Source: JAWXTK01 sp044433645 (GTDB lineage: Bacteria; Bacteroidota; Bacteroidia; Bacteroidales; Rikenellaceae). From it: a stretch of DNA of 64,000 nucleotides. The stretch covers positions 1 through 64,000 of the forward strand of contig JAWXTK010000008.1 in NCBI GenBank assembly GCA_044433645.1, in the 5' to 3' direction. The notes under the pieces are model-generated. The model made no database searches. It was not told the DNA's origin and saw only the letters and a program-made list of their open reading frames with translations. Each line of letters begins with the position of its first letter. Positions within the stretch are counted from its first letter, which is position 1. Both the position numbers and the translations under genes were made by a program. Positions 17,344 through 25,785 of the stretch are shown here, in pieces.

Positions 17344-18357
17344 TTAAAGGATAGTAACCCAACCGTGTTTATCTTCTTTTTCGCCAAGTTGTATACCACG
17401 CAGTAGCTCATAAAGCTTAGTTGTCCAAGGACCTGACTTGCGATCATTGAATACGTAAACCTTGCCGTCCTCAGGGTCGTAAACACTTCCAACAGGCGAG
17501 ATTACAGCAGCTGTACCACAAGATCCAGCTTCCTCAAAAGTCGCTAACTCAGCAAACTCAACAGCTCTACACTCAAGTTTAAGGCCTAAATCTTCGGCCA
17601 AAGTCTTTAAACTCATATTGGTGATTGAAGGAAGTACCGAGTGAGAACTTGGCGTAATGTAACTACCCTCGCGTATAGCAAAGAAGTTAGCAGCACCACA
17701 TTCGTCTATATATTTTTTCTCTTTAGAATCTAAATAAAGCACGCTAGGATAACCTTTTTGATGAGCTTCTTCGCCCGAGATAAGGCTCGCAGCGTAGTTA
17801 CCACCAGCTTTCACATGACCTGTACCTAGAGGTGCAGCTCTGTCGTGATCTCTGTCAACGATAACATCAATAGGGTTAAATCCAGTTTTAAAGTAAGGTC
17901 CTACGGGAGTTACAAAAATCATAAACAAGAACTCATCGGCAGGTTTAACGCCCACCTGAGGACCCGAACCAACAAGAACTGGACGAATGTAAAGCGATGC
18001 GCCCGTACCGTAAGGAGGAATGAAATCTGCATTTGCCAACACGACTTTTTCTACCATTTCAGTGAAAAGTTCCACAGAAGGCGCCTGCATACCAAGGTAC
18101 GCGCCCGAAGCCTGCATACGTTTAGCATTTTCATTAACTCTAAACAAACGAATCTTGCCGTCTGTTCCTCTATATGCTTTAAGACCCTCAAAGGCCTCTT
18201 GGCCATAGTGTAGACAAGTAGCTGCGATGTGAATATTTACTGATTCACTATCTGTCATTTCTATTTCGCCCCATTTGCCCTCACGCCAGTAACATCTTAC
18301 GTTGAAATTAGTTTTGTGATATCCAAAACCTAAATTTCCCCAATCTAAATTTTCCAT
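17344..18357 (-). CDS. ilvE: Branched-chain amino acid aminotransferase
   Basis: PLP enzyme that transfers amino groups between glutamate and the keto acids of Leu, Ile and Val. At 337 residues it fits the type II BCAT family. The Schiff-base Lys is in GTGHVKAGGNYAAS (about 178-191). YIDECGAANFFAI (about 213-225) and the phosphate-binding TAAVISPVGSVY segment near 280 are conserved. It begins the ilvE-dtd-mazG set; a -7 element lies 30 bp upstream. Confidence 0.95.
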   Translation of the reverse strand: MENLDWGNLGFGYHKTNFNVRCYWREGKWGEIEMTDSESVNIHIAATCLHYGQEAFEGLKAYRGTDGKIRLFRVNENAKRMQASGAYLGMQAPSVELFTEMVEKVVLANADFIPPYGTGASLYIRPVLVGSGPQVGVKPADEFLFMIFVTPVGPYFKTGFNPIDVIVDRDHDRAAPLGTGHVKAGGNYAASLISGEEAHQKGYPSVLYLDSKEKKYIDECGAANFFAIREGSYITPSSHSVLPSITNMSLKTLAEDLGLKLECRAVEFAELATFEEAGSCGTAAVISPVGSVYDPEDGKVYVFNDRKSGPWTTKLYELLRGIQLGEKEDKHGWVTIL

Positions 18358-18387
18358 TGTTTTGTTAGTTACAGAATTTTATAATCA

Positions 18388-18395
18388 CAAAGATA
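18388..18395 (-). promoter_or_regulatory. -7 element for ilvE (TATCTTTG)
   Basis: The minus strand reads TATCTTTG 30 bp before the ilvE ATG, in the def-ilvE gap. No TTTG is found at the expected -33 spacing. It suggests ilvE-dtd-mazG has its own promoter rather than relying only on the xseA operon. Confidence 0.5.
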
Positions 18396-18424
18396 AGTAA
18401 ATTTAAGTAAAAATGTAATATTTT

Positions 18425-18970
18425 CTACTTAGTTTTATAGTGTACTTTGTACTTTCCCTTTGCCATAGCGTTCAGTTTGCTTTTTAGAAGGGTTTTTCTT
18501 ATAGGTGAAAGTCTGTCAACGAACAACATTTCCTCTAAATGGTCGTATTCATGCTGAATAATTCTAGCTGGATAGCCGTCAAATTCCTCATCGTGAGGCT
18601 CAAAATTCTCGTCCAAATAGCTCACCTTGATTTTCACTGGTCTCACCACATCTTCGTGTATGCCTGGCACACTCAAACAGCCTTCGGTAAAGTGAGAAGT
18701 TTGTTCAGATTCCTCGTAAATTTCAGGATTTACAAACACTTTTTTGTAGCCCTCAAGGCTGGGGTCTTCATCTGCTCCTGCCGAGGCATCAATCACAAAA
18801 AGACGCAAGGCTTTGCCTATTTGAGGCGCTGCAAGCCCCACACCATCAGTGTAATACATAGTCTCAAACATATCATCTATAAGTTTTTTAAACTCAGGAT
18901 AATCGCTTGTTAACTCCTTGGTTGGCTCTCTTAAAACAGATGAACCTAGGACATGAATAGGGTAAATCAT
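18425..18970 (-). CDS. def: Peptide deformylase
   Basis: Removes the formyl group from nascent proteins. All three signatures are present: GVGLAAPQIG (about 43-52), EGCLSVPG with the metal Cys (about 95-102), and the metal-binding QHEYDHLE (about 138-145). At 181 residues it matches Bacteroidetes orthologues. It follows ruvX by 2 bp. Confidence 0.96.
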   Translation of the reverse strand: MIYPIHVLGSSVLREPTKELTSDYPEFKKLIDDMFETMYYTDGVGLAAPQIGKALRLFVIDASAGADEDPSLEGYKKVFVNPEIYEESEQTSHFTEGCLSVPGIHEDVVRPVKIKVSYLDENFEPHDEEFDGYPARIIQHEYDHLEEMLFVDRLSPIRKTLLKSKLNAMAKGKYKVHYKTK

Positions 18971-18972
18971 AG

Positions 18973-19395
18973 TTATAATATATTATTTTTAGTTTCTAAA
19001 TAACTTTGCAAGATTATCGTTGCGCTGACTTTGTCAACCAAGGATTTATCTTGTCTTTTCATTTTTTTTATGCCAGCCTCAATTATCGCTCTCTGAGCCA
19101 AAACTGAGGTGAAACGCTCGTCATGATATTCTATGTTAAGCAAGGGGTATTTCGCTCGCAATTTTTTAACAAAAGGCTCAATATGCTTAAACGATTCTGA
19201 GGGCTCGCCGTTCATTTGTCGAGGCATACCAACAACTATCCCTTCTAGTGGGTTTTCGCTCTGGTATTTCTCGATATAGGCCATTAGGGTGTGTGTAGGC
19301 ACTGTTTCGAGTGCACTAGCAATAATCTGCAAGGGGTCGGTCACTGCCAATCCCGTGCGTTTTGTGCCGTAGTCTACGGCTAAAATCCTAGCCAT
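18973..19395 (-). CDS. ruvX: RuvX/YqgF-family RNase H-fold nuclease
   Basis: RNase H-like protein (140 residues) linked to Holliday junction resolution and 16S rRNA 5' processing. It begins RILAVDYGTKRTGLAV (about 3-18), with the first catalytic Asp. It has VVGMPRQMNGE (about 54-64) and YHDERFTS (about 89-96), then an Asp near 121. It overlaps the xseB stop by 8 bp and precedes def. Confidence 0.94.
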   Translation of the reverse strand: MARILAVDYGTKRTGLAVTDPLQIIASALETVPTHTLMAYIEKYQSENPLEGIVVGMPRQMNGEPSESFKHIEPFVKKLRAKYPLLNIEYHDERFTSVLAQRAIIEAGIKKMKRQDKSLVDKVSATIILQSYLETKNNIL

Positions 19396-19579
19396 TATTT
19401 ATTATTTCTTCTACATCCTGTTTGGCTTTATGCAATTTAGCTTTGCATTTAGACAATAATAAGGTTGCTTTTTGTACATTTTCAGCCAGGGTGTCAATGT
19501 CAAAATCTTCACTAGAGAATTTCTTTAAAATTTCCTCTACTTCGGTTATCATCTGGCTGTAAGTTGCTTGTTGTTTCAT
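19388..19579 (-). CDS. xseB: Exodeoxyribonuclease VII small subunit
   Basis: Small helical partner of XseA (63 residues). The core LAENVQKATLLLSKCKAKL (about 33-51) matches the family. I chose ATG 19579 (MKQQATYSQ) because the alternative TTG six codons upstream overlaps the xseA stop. It starts 4 bp after xseA. Confidence 0.92.
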   Translation of the reverse strand: MKQQATYSQMITEVEEILKKFSSEDFDIDTLAENVQKATLLLSKCKAKLHKAKQDVEEIINNG

Positions 19580-19583
19580 GAGC

Positions 19584-20822
19584 TTATTTTTCAACAAGAG
19601 CAGAGATTTCTCCCTTACTCATAATTATTTCTATCTTATCACCTTTTTTTAGTTCTTCACTGCTGCGCACTGCAAGACCATCTTTTTTCACTATTGAAAA
19701 ACCCAAAGATAATATTTTTTCGGGTCTTAAACCAAGAATTTCCACTTCTAATTTTTCTAACCTCAACTGATTCTCTGCGAGCAACCTATCGCTTAGGGTA
19801 AATAGTGAATTCTCGAGGCTTTGTATTTTCATTTCAAAATTTTGTGCAAACCTATCACTCACCCTAGCTAGAGCAAAAATCTTTTTGTCTAAATCAGTAG
19901 TTTTTTCATTAATAATTTTGTCTGCACTAGAGCTTAATGCACCAAAATATTCATCTAAATTATAATCAAGGGCAGCAAAACTATCTATTAAAAATCCTGC
20001 TACGGCCGTTGGGGTTTTAAGCGAAATATTTGCCACCAAATCAGCCACACTCTCATCTTTATCGTGGCCTATACCTGCGATTATAGGTAGAGGATATTGC
20101 GCCAAGCAGGCACATAATTCATAGGAATTAAAGCAAGATAAATCACTCTGAGAACCTCCCCCACGAATAAGGACCACAGCATCAAAATCTTCGCCACTGG
20201 CCATAATTCTATCCAAGGCCTCGATTATAGACTCTTCGGCCTGCACACCCTGCATAAGTGCCTCAAACAGAGTAACTTGAATATCATAATCGCTCAAATC
20301 TAGCTCTTTTACAAAGTCCTGAAATCCTGCCGCAGTTTTAGATGATAGCACAGCTATACGTTGTGGTAAAGTGGGCAACTCTAGCTGTTTATTCATATCA
20401 TAAACGCCGTCCTTTTTCAACTGATTTATGGTCTTTTGTCTCTGACGAGCCAAGTCCCCCAAGGTAAACGAGGGGTTAATATCGCTAATTTGAAGTGACA
20501 TACCGTAAAGCTCATGAAAAGTTACGCTAACTTTGAGCATAACACTCATGCCAACAGAAAGTTCACTGCCAGTTTCTGAGCGAAAATACGAGCTAATTAC
20601 CCCGTAATTTGAGCGCCAAATAACAGCCGAAGACTTAGCCGAGGGCACACCATTCTTGCCACCTTTTTCTATGAGTTCCATATAGCAATGCCCCGAGTTA
20701 TAGTTAACTTTTAGCTCACTAATCTCGGCCACCACCCAAAGTGGAAACGCAAAATCTCGCTCTAAGCTAGACTTTATCATAGCTTGAAGTTCACGAAGTG
20801 ATATGTATTGTTTTTCTAACAT
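19584..20822 (-). CDS. xseA: Exodeoxyribonuclease VII large subunit
   Basis: Nuclease subunit degrading single-stranded DNA. It has an N-terminal OB-fold (about 1-105, with FPLWVVAEISELK near 22), then a catalytic domain with IAVLSSKTAAGFQD (about 140-153), VVLIRGGGSQSDLSCFN (about 197-213), GIGHDKDESVAD (about 232-243) and PTAVA. A coiled-coil region follows near 270-380. The start is ATG 20822 (MLEKQYISL, 412 residues). The upstream GTG at 20837 sits on the promoter's -7 element and is rejected. It heads the xseA-xseB-ruvX-def set. Confidence 0.95.
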   Translation of the reverse strand: MLEKQYISLRELQAMIKSSLERDFAFPLWVVAEISELKVNYNSGHCYMELIEKGGKNGVPSAKSSAVIWRSNYGVISSYFRSETGSELSVGMSVMLKVSVTFHELYGMSLQISDINPSFTLGDLARQRQKTINQLKKDGVYDMNKQLELPTLPQRIAVLSSKTAAGFQDFVKELDLSDYDIQVTLFEALMQGVQAEESIIEALDRIMASGEDFDAVVLIRGGGSQSDLSCFNSYELCACLAQYPLPIIAGIGHDKDESVADLVANISLKTPTAVAGFLIDSFAALDYNLDEYFGALSSSADKIINEKTTDLDKKIFALARVSDRFAQNFEMKIQSLENSLFTLSDRLLAENQLRLEKLEVEILGLRPEKILSLGFSIVKKDGLAVRSSEELKKGDKIEIIMSKGEISALVEK

Positions 20823-20836
20823 AGATTTCTGCCCCA

Positions 20837-20866
20837 CAAAAGTACAAAAAAAATTGTAGTTTTCAA
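20837..20866 (-). promoter_or_regulatory. Promoter of the xseA operon
   Basis: On the minus strand a TTG (20864-20866) is followed by 19 bp and TACTTTTG (20837-20844). The start codon lies 14 bp beyond the -7 element, so the leader is very short. This placement decides the xseA start. Confidence 0.6.
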
Positions 20867-20900
20867 TCTATTTGCCTACCTTTACATAAATCAGAAAGTT

Positions 20901-22316
20901 ATGAGTAAAAATATTTTAATGTTTTCGTGTGCACTTGCTCCCATAGCCTTGAGTGCTCAAACAGACCAAAAACCCAACATCGTTATCATCCTAGCCGATG
21001 ATTTACTTCGCAACGAACTTAGTTGTTACGGAGGCGAAAATATCACCACAAAAAACATAGACAAACTAGCCAAGGAGGGTATGTTATTCACCTCAAACTA
21101 CGCATCCGAGGCTATAAGCGCACCCGTTAGAGCATCGCTTTACACGGGACTCTACCCAGCAAGAAGTGGTACTTACTACAACCATCGTAAAGCTTACAAC
21201 ACCACAAAAGCTGTTAATGATTTTATGCCTCAACTAGGCTATCGCGTTGGCAGAGTGGGCAAACAACACGCAGCACCTGAGAGTGTATATAAATTCAACG
21301 AACTTGGTGGTTTCCCAACTAACTGCAACGCAGCAAAACCTGAGCCTATCAACACCTCACCAATAGAGAAATTTATGGCCGAGGGCGACTCGCCTTTCTT
21401 GCTGTATGTGTGTAGCATAACACCTCATCATCCATGGACTTTGGGCGATGCTTCTAAATATGACCCTAATAAAATTAAACTTCCTAAATTCTTGATAGAC
21501 AATAAAAAAACACGTGAGATTTACACCACCTACCTAGCCGAAATAATGGCTCTAGACGAGGAAGTGGGCACGGTGAGAGCGGCTATCAAAAAAGCTGGCA
21601 AAGAGGACAATACCATTATCATGTTCTTGGGCGAAAACGGTTACGGCTTCCCTGGTGGCAAGTGGACGTGCTGGAATCCTGGGGTGCAAAGTGCTATGAT
21701 AGTTCACTACCCCGAAAAAATCAAGGCAGGCAAAAAAACTGATGCGATAGTTCAGTATGAGGACGTTCTGCCAACACTCATAGACTTTGCTGGTGGCAAA
21801 GTGCAGAGCGAGCTTGACGGCAAAAGTTTTAAAGATGTACTTCTAGGCAAGAGCAAAAAACATAGAGATTGGGCTTATTTTATTTATAATAATCAGCCCG
21901 AGGGCGAGCCTTACTCTATCCGTGGTATAAGAGGCGATAAATACACTCTGCTGGTGAATTACAATTACCAGACTCAATATACCAACATGCACATAATTGG
22001 AGACGAGAATCGCAAACCCAAACTTTATTGGACTGCATGGGAAGAAGGAGCTAAGGAAAGTGAGGCTAATCAAAAACTTTATGACCGTTTCTTAACTCGC
22101 CCAGAGTATGAGCTTTACGACAATAAAAAAGACCCTGATGAGTTAAATAACTTAGCACAAGATGCTAAATACGACCAGATAAAACAAACCATGTTAGAAG
22201 AGTTGAAAAAATGGATGATACAGCAAAATGACACGGGTGATAAATTTGACGTAGCAACTCCTAAAAAGAAATTAAGTGCTAAAGCTAAGGCTAGATTACA
22301 GAATCTTCCTCAGTAA
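20901..22316 (+). CDS. Sulfatase, N-sulfoglucosamine sulfohydrolase-like
   Basis: Exported sulfatase of 471 residues with a signal peptide ending near ALSAQ (20). Metal ligands begin at ADD (32-34). The formylglycine site is S-A-P-V-R (Ser73 to Arg77), the Ser type, so activation needs an anSME-type maturase. The context LYTGLYPARSG and the late GENGYGFPGGKWTCW (about 242-256) resemble heparan N-sulfatase-like enzymes, where an acidic-x-G replaces the usual DNG or DHG. The sulfated substrate is inferred only. It stands alone, with prfA following 67 bp later behind its own promoter. A weak promoter (ATTG, 20 bp, TACCTTTA at 20877-20884) precedes it. Confidence 0.9.
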   Translation: MSKNILMFSCALAPIALSAQTDQKPNIVIILADDLLRNELSCYGGENITTKNIDKLAKEGMLFTSNYASEAISAPVRASLYTGLYPARSGTYYNHRKAYNTTKAVNDFMPQLGYRVGRVGKQHAAPESVYKFNELGGFPTNCNAAKPEPINTSPIEKFMAEGDSPFLLYVCSITPHHPWTLGDASKYDPNKIKLPKFLIDNKKTREIYTTYLAEIMALDEEVGTVRAAIKKAGKEDNTIIMFLGENGYGFPGGKWTCWNPGVQSAMIVHYPEKIKAGKKTDAIVQYEDVLPTLIDFAGGKVQSELDGKSFKDVLLGKSKKHRDWAYFIYNNQPEGEPYSIRGIRGDKYTLLVNYNYQTQYTNMHIIGDENRKPKLYWTAWEEGAKESEANQKLYDRFLTRPEYELYDNKKDPDELNNLAQDAKYDQIKQTMLEELKKWMIQQNDTGDKFDVATPKKKLSAKAKARLQNLPQ

Positions 22317-22325
22317 AAACTTGGG

Positions 22326-22357
22326 TTTGTTAATACAAATATAAATGATTATCTTTG
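22326..22357 (+). promoter_or_regulatory. Promoter of prfA
   Basis: TTTG (22326-22329), a 20-bp spacer and TATCTTTG (22350-22357) give a full consensus match. The ATG of prfA is 26 bp downstream. Confidence 0.85.
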
Positions 22358-22383
22358 TACTCTTGAAAAAATTATAAATAATA

Positions 22384-23472
22384 ATGGCAGAAAATTCGAT
22401 TTTAAATAGGCTAGACGGTCTGAAAATGAAGTTTGAGGAAATTTCAGGACAAATGACAGACCCAGAGATAATTTGCGACATGAGCAAATTTGTGCCCCTA
22501 AACAAAGAGTATAAAGAGTTAAAACCCATAGTCGAGACGAGCGATAAATTCCGTATTGCACTAGCAAATTTGCAAGAGGCAAAGGATATATTTGCTAACG
22601 AGAAAGACGAGGAAATGAGAGAAATGGCTCGCGAGGAAATCGCTGAGTTAGAACCTCTTACAGCTCAATTAGAAGAAGAAATCAAACTTCTTTTAATTCC
22701 TAAAGATCCTCAAGACGGCAAGAACGCCATACTTGAGATACGTGGTGGTACAGGAGGTGATGAGGCTGCGATTTTTGCAGGCGATTTGTTCCGTATGTAC
22801 ATAAAATACATAGAAACTAAGGGCTGGAAATACGAAATAAACAACACTAGCGAGGGTACTTCGGGTGGCTACAAAGAGGTGGTTATCAAAGTATCGGGCG
22901 AGGGCGTTTACGGCGTATTAAAATACGAGTCGGGGGTTCACCGTGTGCAGCGTGTGCCTCAAACCGAGACCCAAGGGCGTGTTCACACTTCGGCAGCATC
23001 GGTAGCAGTACTTCCTGAGGCCGATGAGTTTGAATTAGACCTTAACATGGGTGACATCAGAAAAGATACTTTCTGTGCATCAGGTCCTGGTGGTCAGTCA
23101 GTTAACACAACTTACTCAGCTATACGTCTTACTCACATTCCTACGGGCATAGTGGTACAATGCCAAGACCAGAAATCTCAGTTAAAGAACTTTGACAAGG
23201 CCTTGGAAGAGCTACGTACACGTATCTTCAACCTTGAATACCAAAAATACCTTGACGAGATATCAGCTAAGCGTAAAACTCTAGTTTCAACGGGCGACCG
23301 TAGTGCAAAAATACGTACTTACAACTATCCTCAAGGCCGTATTACCGATCACCGTATCAACTACACTATCTATAACCTATCGGCATTTATGGACGGAGAT
23401 ATCCAAGATTGTATAGACCACCTAGTGGTTGCAGAAAATGCTGAGCGTTTGAAAGAAAGCGAAGAACAATAA
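22384..23472 (+). CDS. prfA: Peptide chain release factor 1
   Basis: Terminates translation at UAA and UAG. The catalytic GPGGQSVNT motif is at about residues 238-246. The stop-codon recognition region before it contains the RF1-type tripeptide-bearing stretch VQRVPQTETQGRVHTS (about 194-209). At 362 residues the length is normal. pyrF follows 15 bp later, so the two are probably co-transcribed. Confidence 0.97.
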   Translation: MAENSILNRLDGLKMKFEEISGQMTDPEIICDMSKFVPLNKEYKELKPIVETSDKFRIALANLQEAKDIFANEKDEEMREMAREEIAELEPLTAQLEEEIKLLLIPKDPQDGKNAILEIRGGTGGDEAAIFAGDLFRMYIKYIETKGWKYEINNTSEGTSGGYKEVVIKVSGEGVYGVLKYESGVHRVQRVPQTETQGRVHTSAASVAVLPEADEFELDLNMGDIRKDTFCASGPGGQSVNTTYSAIRLTHIPTGIVVQCQDQKSQLKNFDKALEELRTRIFNLEYQKYLDEISAKRKTLVSTGDRSAKIRTYNYPQGRITDHRINYTIYNLSAFMDGDIQDCIDHLVVAENAERLKESEEQ

Positions 23473-23487
23473 ATTTTTTTGAGAGTT

Positions 23488-24315
23488 ATGACAGCTAAGG
23501 AAATATTTGAGCAAATACAGCTAAAACGCAGTTTTTTGTGTGTGGGTCTTGATACCGACATCAAAAAAACACCTGAATGTTTAAAAGATTCTAAAGATCC
23601 TATCTTTGAATTTAACAAAGCAATCATAGAGGCAACTGCTGCTTACACGGTGGCCTACAAACCAAACCTTGCTTTCTACGAAGAAAACGGCGCAGAGGGC
23701 ATGGTAAGCTTTGAGAAAACTTGCAAATACATCAAAGATAACTACCCCGAGATACTAATTATCGCAGATGCTAAGCGTGGCGATATAGGCAACACGGCTC
23801 AAATGTATGCTCGTGGATTTTACGACACAGGCGCTGTTGATGCAGTAACCCTGTCGCCTTATATGGGGCGCGATGCTATTGATCCTTTCTTAAAATACGA
23901 GGGCAAATGGTCTGTGATTCTTGCACTTACATCTAATCCTAGCGCAGTGGATTTTGAGACTCTGGAGCTTGCAGACGGCAAAAAATTATATGAGAAAGTG
24001 CTTGAAACTTCACAGAGCTGGGGCACGACTGATAACATAATGTATGTTGTTGGCGCTACGAAGGCAGCAATGTTAACGGATATCAGAAGTATAGTTCCAA
24101 ACCATTTTTTACTAGTTCCTGGCGTAGGTGCTCAGGGAGGAAGTCTTGAGGAAGTGGCATCGGCAGGCATGAACGATGAGTGTGGTTTGCTAGTAAATTC
24201 TTCACGTGGTATTATCTATGCCGACTCTAGCGAGAATTTTGCTAAGGCTGCAGAAAAAGAGGCCGAGACGCTTCGCAATGAAATGGATAAACTACTTAAA
24301 GCCAAAGGATTGTAG
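23488..24315 (+). CDS. pyrF: Orotidine 5'-phosphate decarboxylase
   Basis: Makes UMP from OMP, the last step of de novo pyrimidine synthesis. The start is ATG 23488 (MTAKEIFEQ); the upstream TTG gives only three extra codons. The catalytic tetrad is in IADAKRGDIGNTA (about 91-103), preceded by VGLDTDIKK (about 19-27). LVPGVGAQGG (about 208-217) binds phosphate. At 275 residues it is the longer type found in Bacteroidetes and actinobacteria. The last gene of the prfA-pyrF unit, it ends in an intrinsic terminator lying within the opposing gene. Confidence 0.96.
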   Translation: MTAKEIFEQIQLKRSFLCVGLDTDIKKTPECLKDSKDPIFEFNKAIIEATAAYTVAYKPNLAFYEENGAEGMVSFEKTCKYIKDNYPEILIIADAKRGDIGNTAQMYARGFYDTGAVDAVTLSPYMGRDAIDPFLKYEGKWSVILALTSNPSAVDFETLELADGKKLYEKVLETSQSWGTTDNIMYVVGATKAAMLTDIRSIVPNHFLLVPGVGAQGGSLEEVASAGMNDECGLLVNSSRGIIYADSSENFAKAAEKEAETLRNEMDKLLKAKGL

Positions 24316-24321
24316 GCAAAA

Positions 24322-25026
24322 TCAATAAAACAATACATGAGATTTACGCGAGGGTTGGATACAATATTCACCCTCGCTTTTGCTTATCACCCCCATAACC
24401 ACGCACTCACCCGTGGAATCAGCAAAAGAAAAATTGGCATAGTCGCTCACGTATAACTTTATGCGATTATTTTCACTATCATATAAATAACCGTCCTCGT
24501 CTAAAAACAAATTATCTATTGTCACCAAACAACTAAGATACCTATCCGTTAGCTGAGATAGTGAAAGAAAAGTATAAGTATAGCTCTCAAAGTCAGAGCT
24601 TAGAGTTATAAAACTAGAAAGATACTCCTGGGGTATATCCTCAACATAATAATAGAGAGAAGAAGCACCCAGTCTAATATTATCACTTATAGATGAAATG
24701 TATAAACCCTTAGCACTCACCTTCAAATAAGAAAATAGGGAATAATTAAGGTAATAATCATCCATGTCTATAAGTATCTCTATCCCACCCGTGTCGTCCT
24801 CCACGACCAAAGTGTGATAGAAATTATTAGATGCATCGCTACTTACCACATAGCCCTCGAAAAAAACATCCTCGTCTATAAGTCTCACGCTCGAAGAATA
24901 GAGCGAGCGCAAATAGGCAATAGACACGTATTTTTGCTCAACGCTCTGAGAAAAAGGATTGTTATTTTCGCCCTCACACGAAAGCAAGAATAGGCACAGA
25001 AGTATTTTAATGCAACGTAATATCAT
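24322..25026 (-). CDS. DUF5689-like lipoprotein (second of pair)
   Basis: Exported lipoprotein of 234 residues with a lipobox near residue 17 (LFLLSC). The body contains an OB-like beta region beginning VFFEGYVVSSDASNNFYHT (about 54-72) and EDDTGGIEILID (about 76-87), as in DUF5689 proteins. It parallels the gene immediately upstream, suggesting an old duplication. It overlaps that gene by 20 bp. The function of DUF5689 is unknown; with a TonB-dependent receptor upstream, a surface uptake role is plausible. Its 3' end contains the pyrF terminator of the opposite strand. Confidence 0.75.
   Translation of the reverse strand: MILRCIKILLCLFLLSCEGENNNPFSQSVEQKYVSIAYLRSLYSSSVRLIDEDVFFEGYVVSSDASNNFYHTLVVEDDTGGIEILIDMDDYYLNYSLFSYLKVSAKGLYISSISDNIRLGASSLYYYVEDIPQEYLSSFITLSSDFESYTYTFLSLSQLTDRYLSCLVTIDNLFLDEDGYLYDSENNRIKLYVSDYANFSFADSTGECVVMGVISKSEGEYCIQPSRKSHVLFY
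24348..24381 (+). terminator. Intrinsic terminator of pyrF, inside the opposing gene
   Basis: GCGAGGGT (24348-24355) pairs with ACCCTCGC (24370-24377) over a 14-nt loop, followed by TTTTGCTT. It lies 33 bp after the pyrF stop and within the last codons of the minus-strand lipoprotein gene. Confidence 0.65.
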
Positions 25027-25777
25027 TCAAATCTCTTAATTTTATATAATAACCCTCTGCGCTATCATAAAACAACACTCCACAGATATCTACCTCGCCC
25101 GAGGGCATATAATCACCTGCAAAATCAGCATATGCGCTAGTTAACACCTTGACAGTATTGGAGTTATAATCCGAAAATTCACGGTAAGTATCGCTATAAA
25201 ATTGAGTCCATGAGCTGTAACTTGCCCACGAAGTTGAGTCACTTTCAGTGGTGTAAACATCTGAGAGTTTAACAAGCCTTCCACAATAAGCTGGGCTTAG
25301 TTCGCTGATTTCAAGCTCAGTAAGAGAGGGCGAGAGTTTATCCGAGGTAAGGGTAATATATTTAGATGCTATATATTTATGGCTCAAGTAATTAACGCTA
25401 CTTACGCCGTCTTCACCTAGTTGCAAAACTGAATTTTCCTCACCCAAGAACAAGCCTTTGCACTTAACCACAAGCACCGAACCTAAGGGATAAATATCAT
25501 CCAAATTATACAGTCCAACCATAATCTCTAGCCCTGCTGTGCCGTCGTCAATTATTATACTTTTATAGAAATTGCCTGCCCCTTCGTGAGTTATAACCGT
25601 GCCTTTGACTATGTAGTTGTCCATAAATTCTTGGGGCGAGGCGCCTACCAAAGGCCTAAAGTTTTCGATAAAGGCGTTGGGAGTCACATCACTCTCTCCA
25701 TTAAACTCCCAGTCGGGTACCTTATCGTAGTTACACGCTACAAGCCCAAGAAATAATATTATTATCAACTTTTTCAT
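25007..25777 (-). CDS. DUF5689 lipoprotein (first of pair)
   Basis: Lipoprotein of 256 residues beginning MKKLIIILFLGLVAC, with the lipidated Cys at 15. I chose ATG 25777 over the GTG at 25786, which overlaps the receptor's stop codon. The DUF5689/OB-like region carries YIVKGTVITHEGAGNFYKSI and DDGTAGLEIMVG in about residues 55-90, matching the same landmarks in the downstream paralogue. It follows the TonB-dependent receptor with 8 bp between stop and start. It probably acts at the outer membrane with that receptor. Confidence 0.78.
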   Translation of the reverse strand: MKKLIIILFLGLVACNYDKVPDWEFNGESDVTPNAFIENFRPLVGASPQEFMDNYIVKGTVITHEGAGNFYKSIIIDDGTAGLEIMVGLYNLDDIYPLGSVLVVKCKGLFLGEENSVLQLGEDGVSSVNYLSHKYIASKYITLTSDKLSPSLTELEISELSPAYCGRLVKLSDVYTTESDSTSWASYSSWTQFYSDTYREFSDYNSNTVKVLTSAYADFAGDYMPSGEVDICGVLFYDSAEGYYIKLRDLNDITLH

Positions 25778-25785
25778 ATCTTTCA

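Noticed and set aside
20823..20837. Longer xseA start (GTG at 20837)
   Set aside because: It overlaps the -7 element of the minus-strand promoter; ATG 20822 gives a normal XseA N-terminus.
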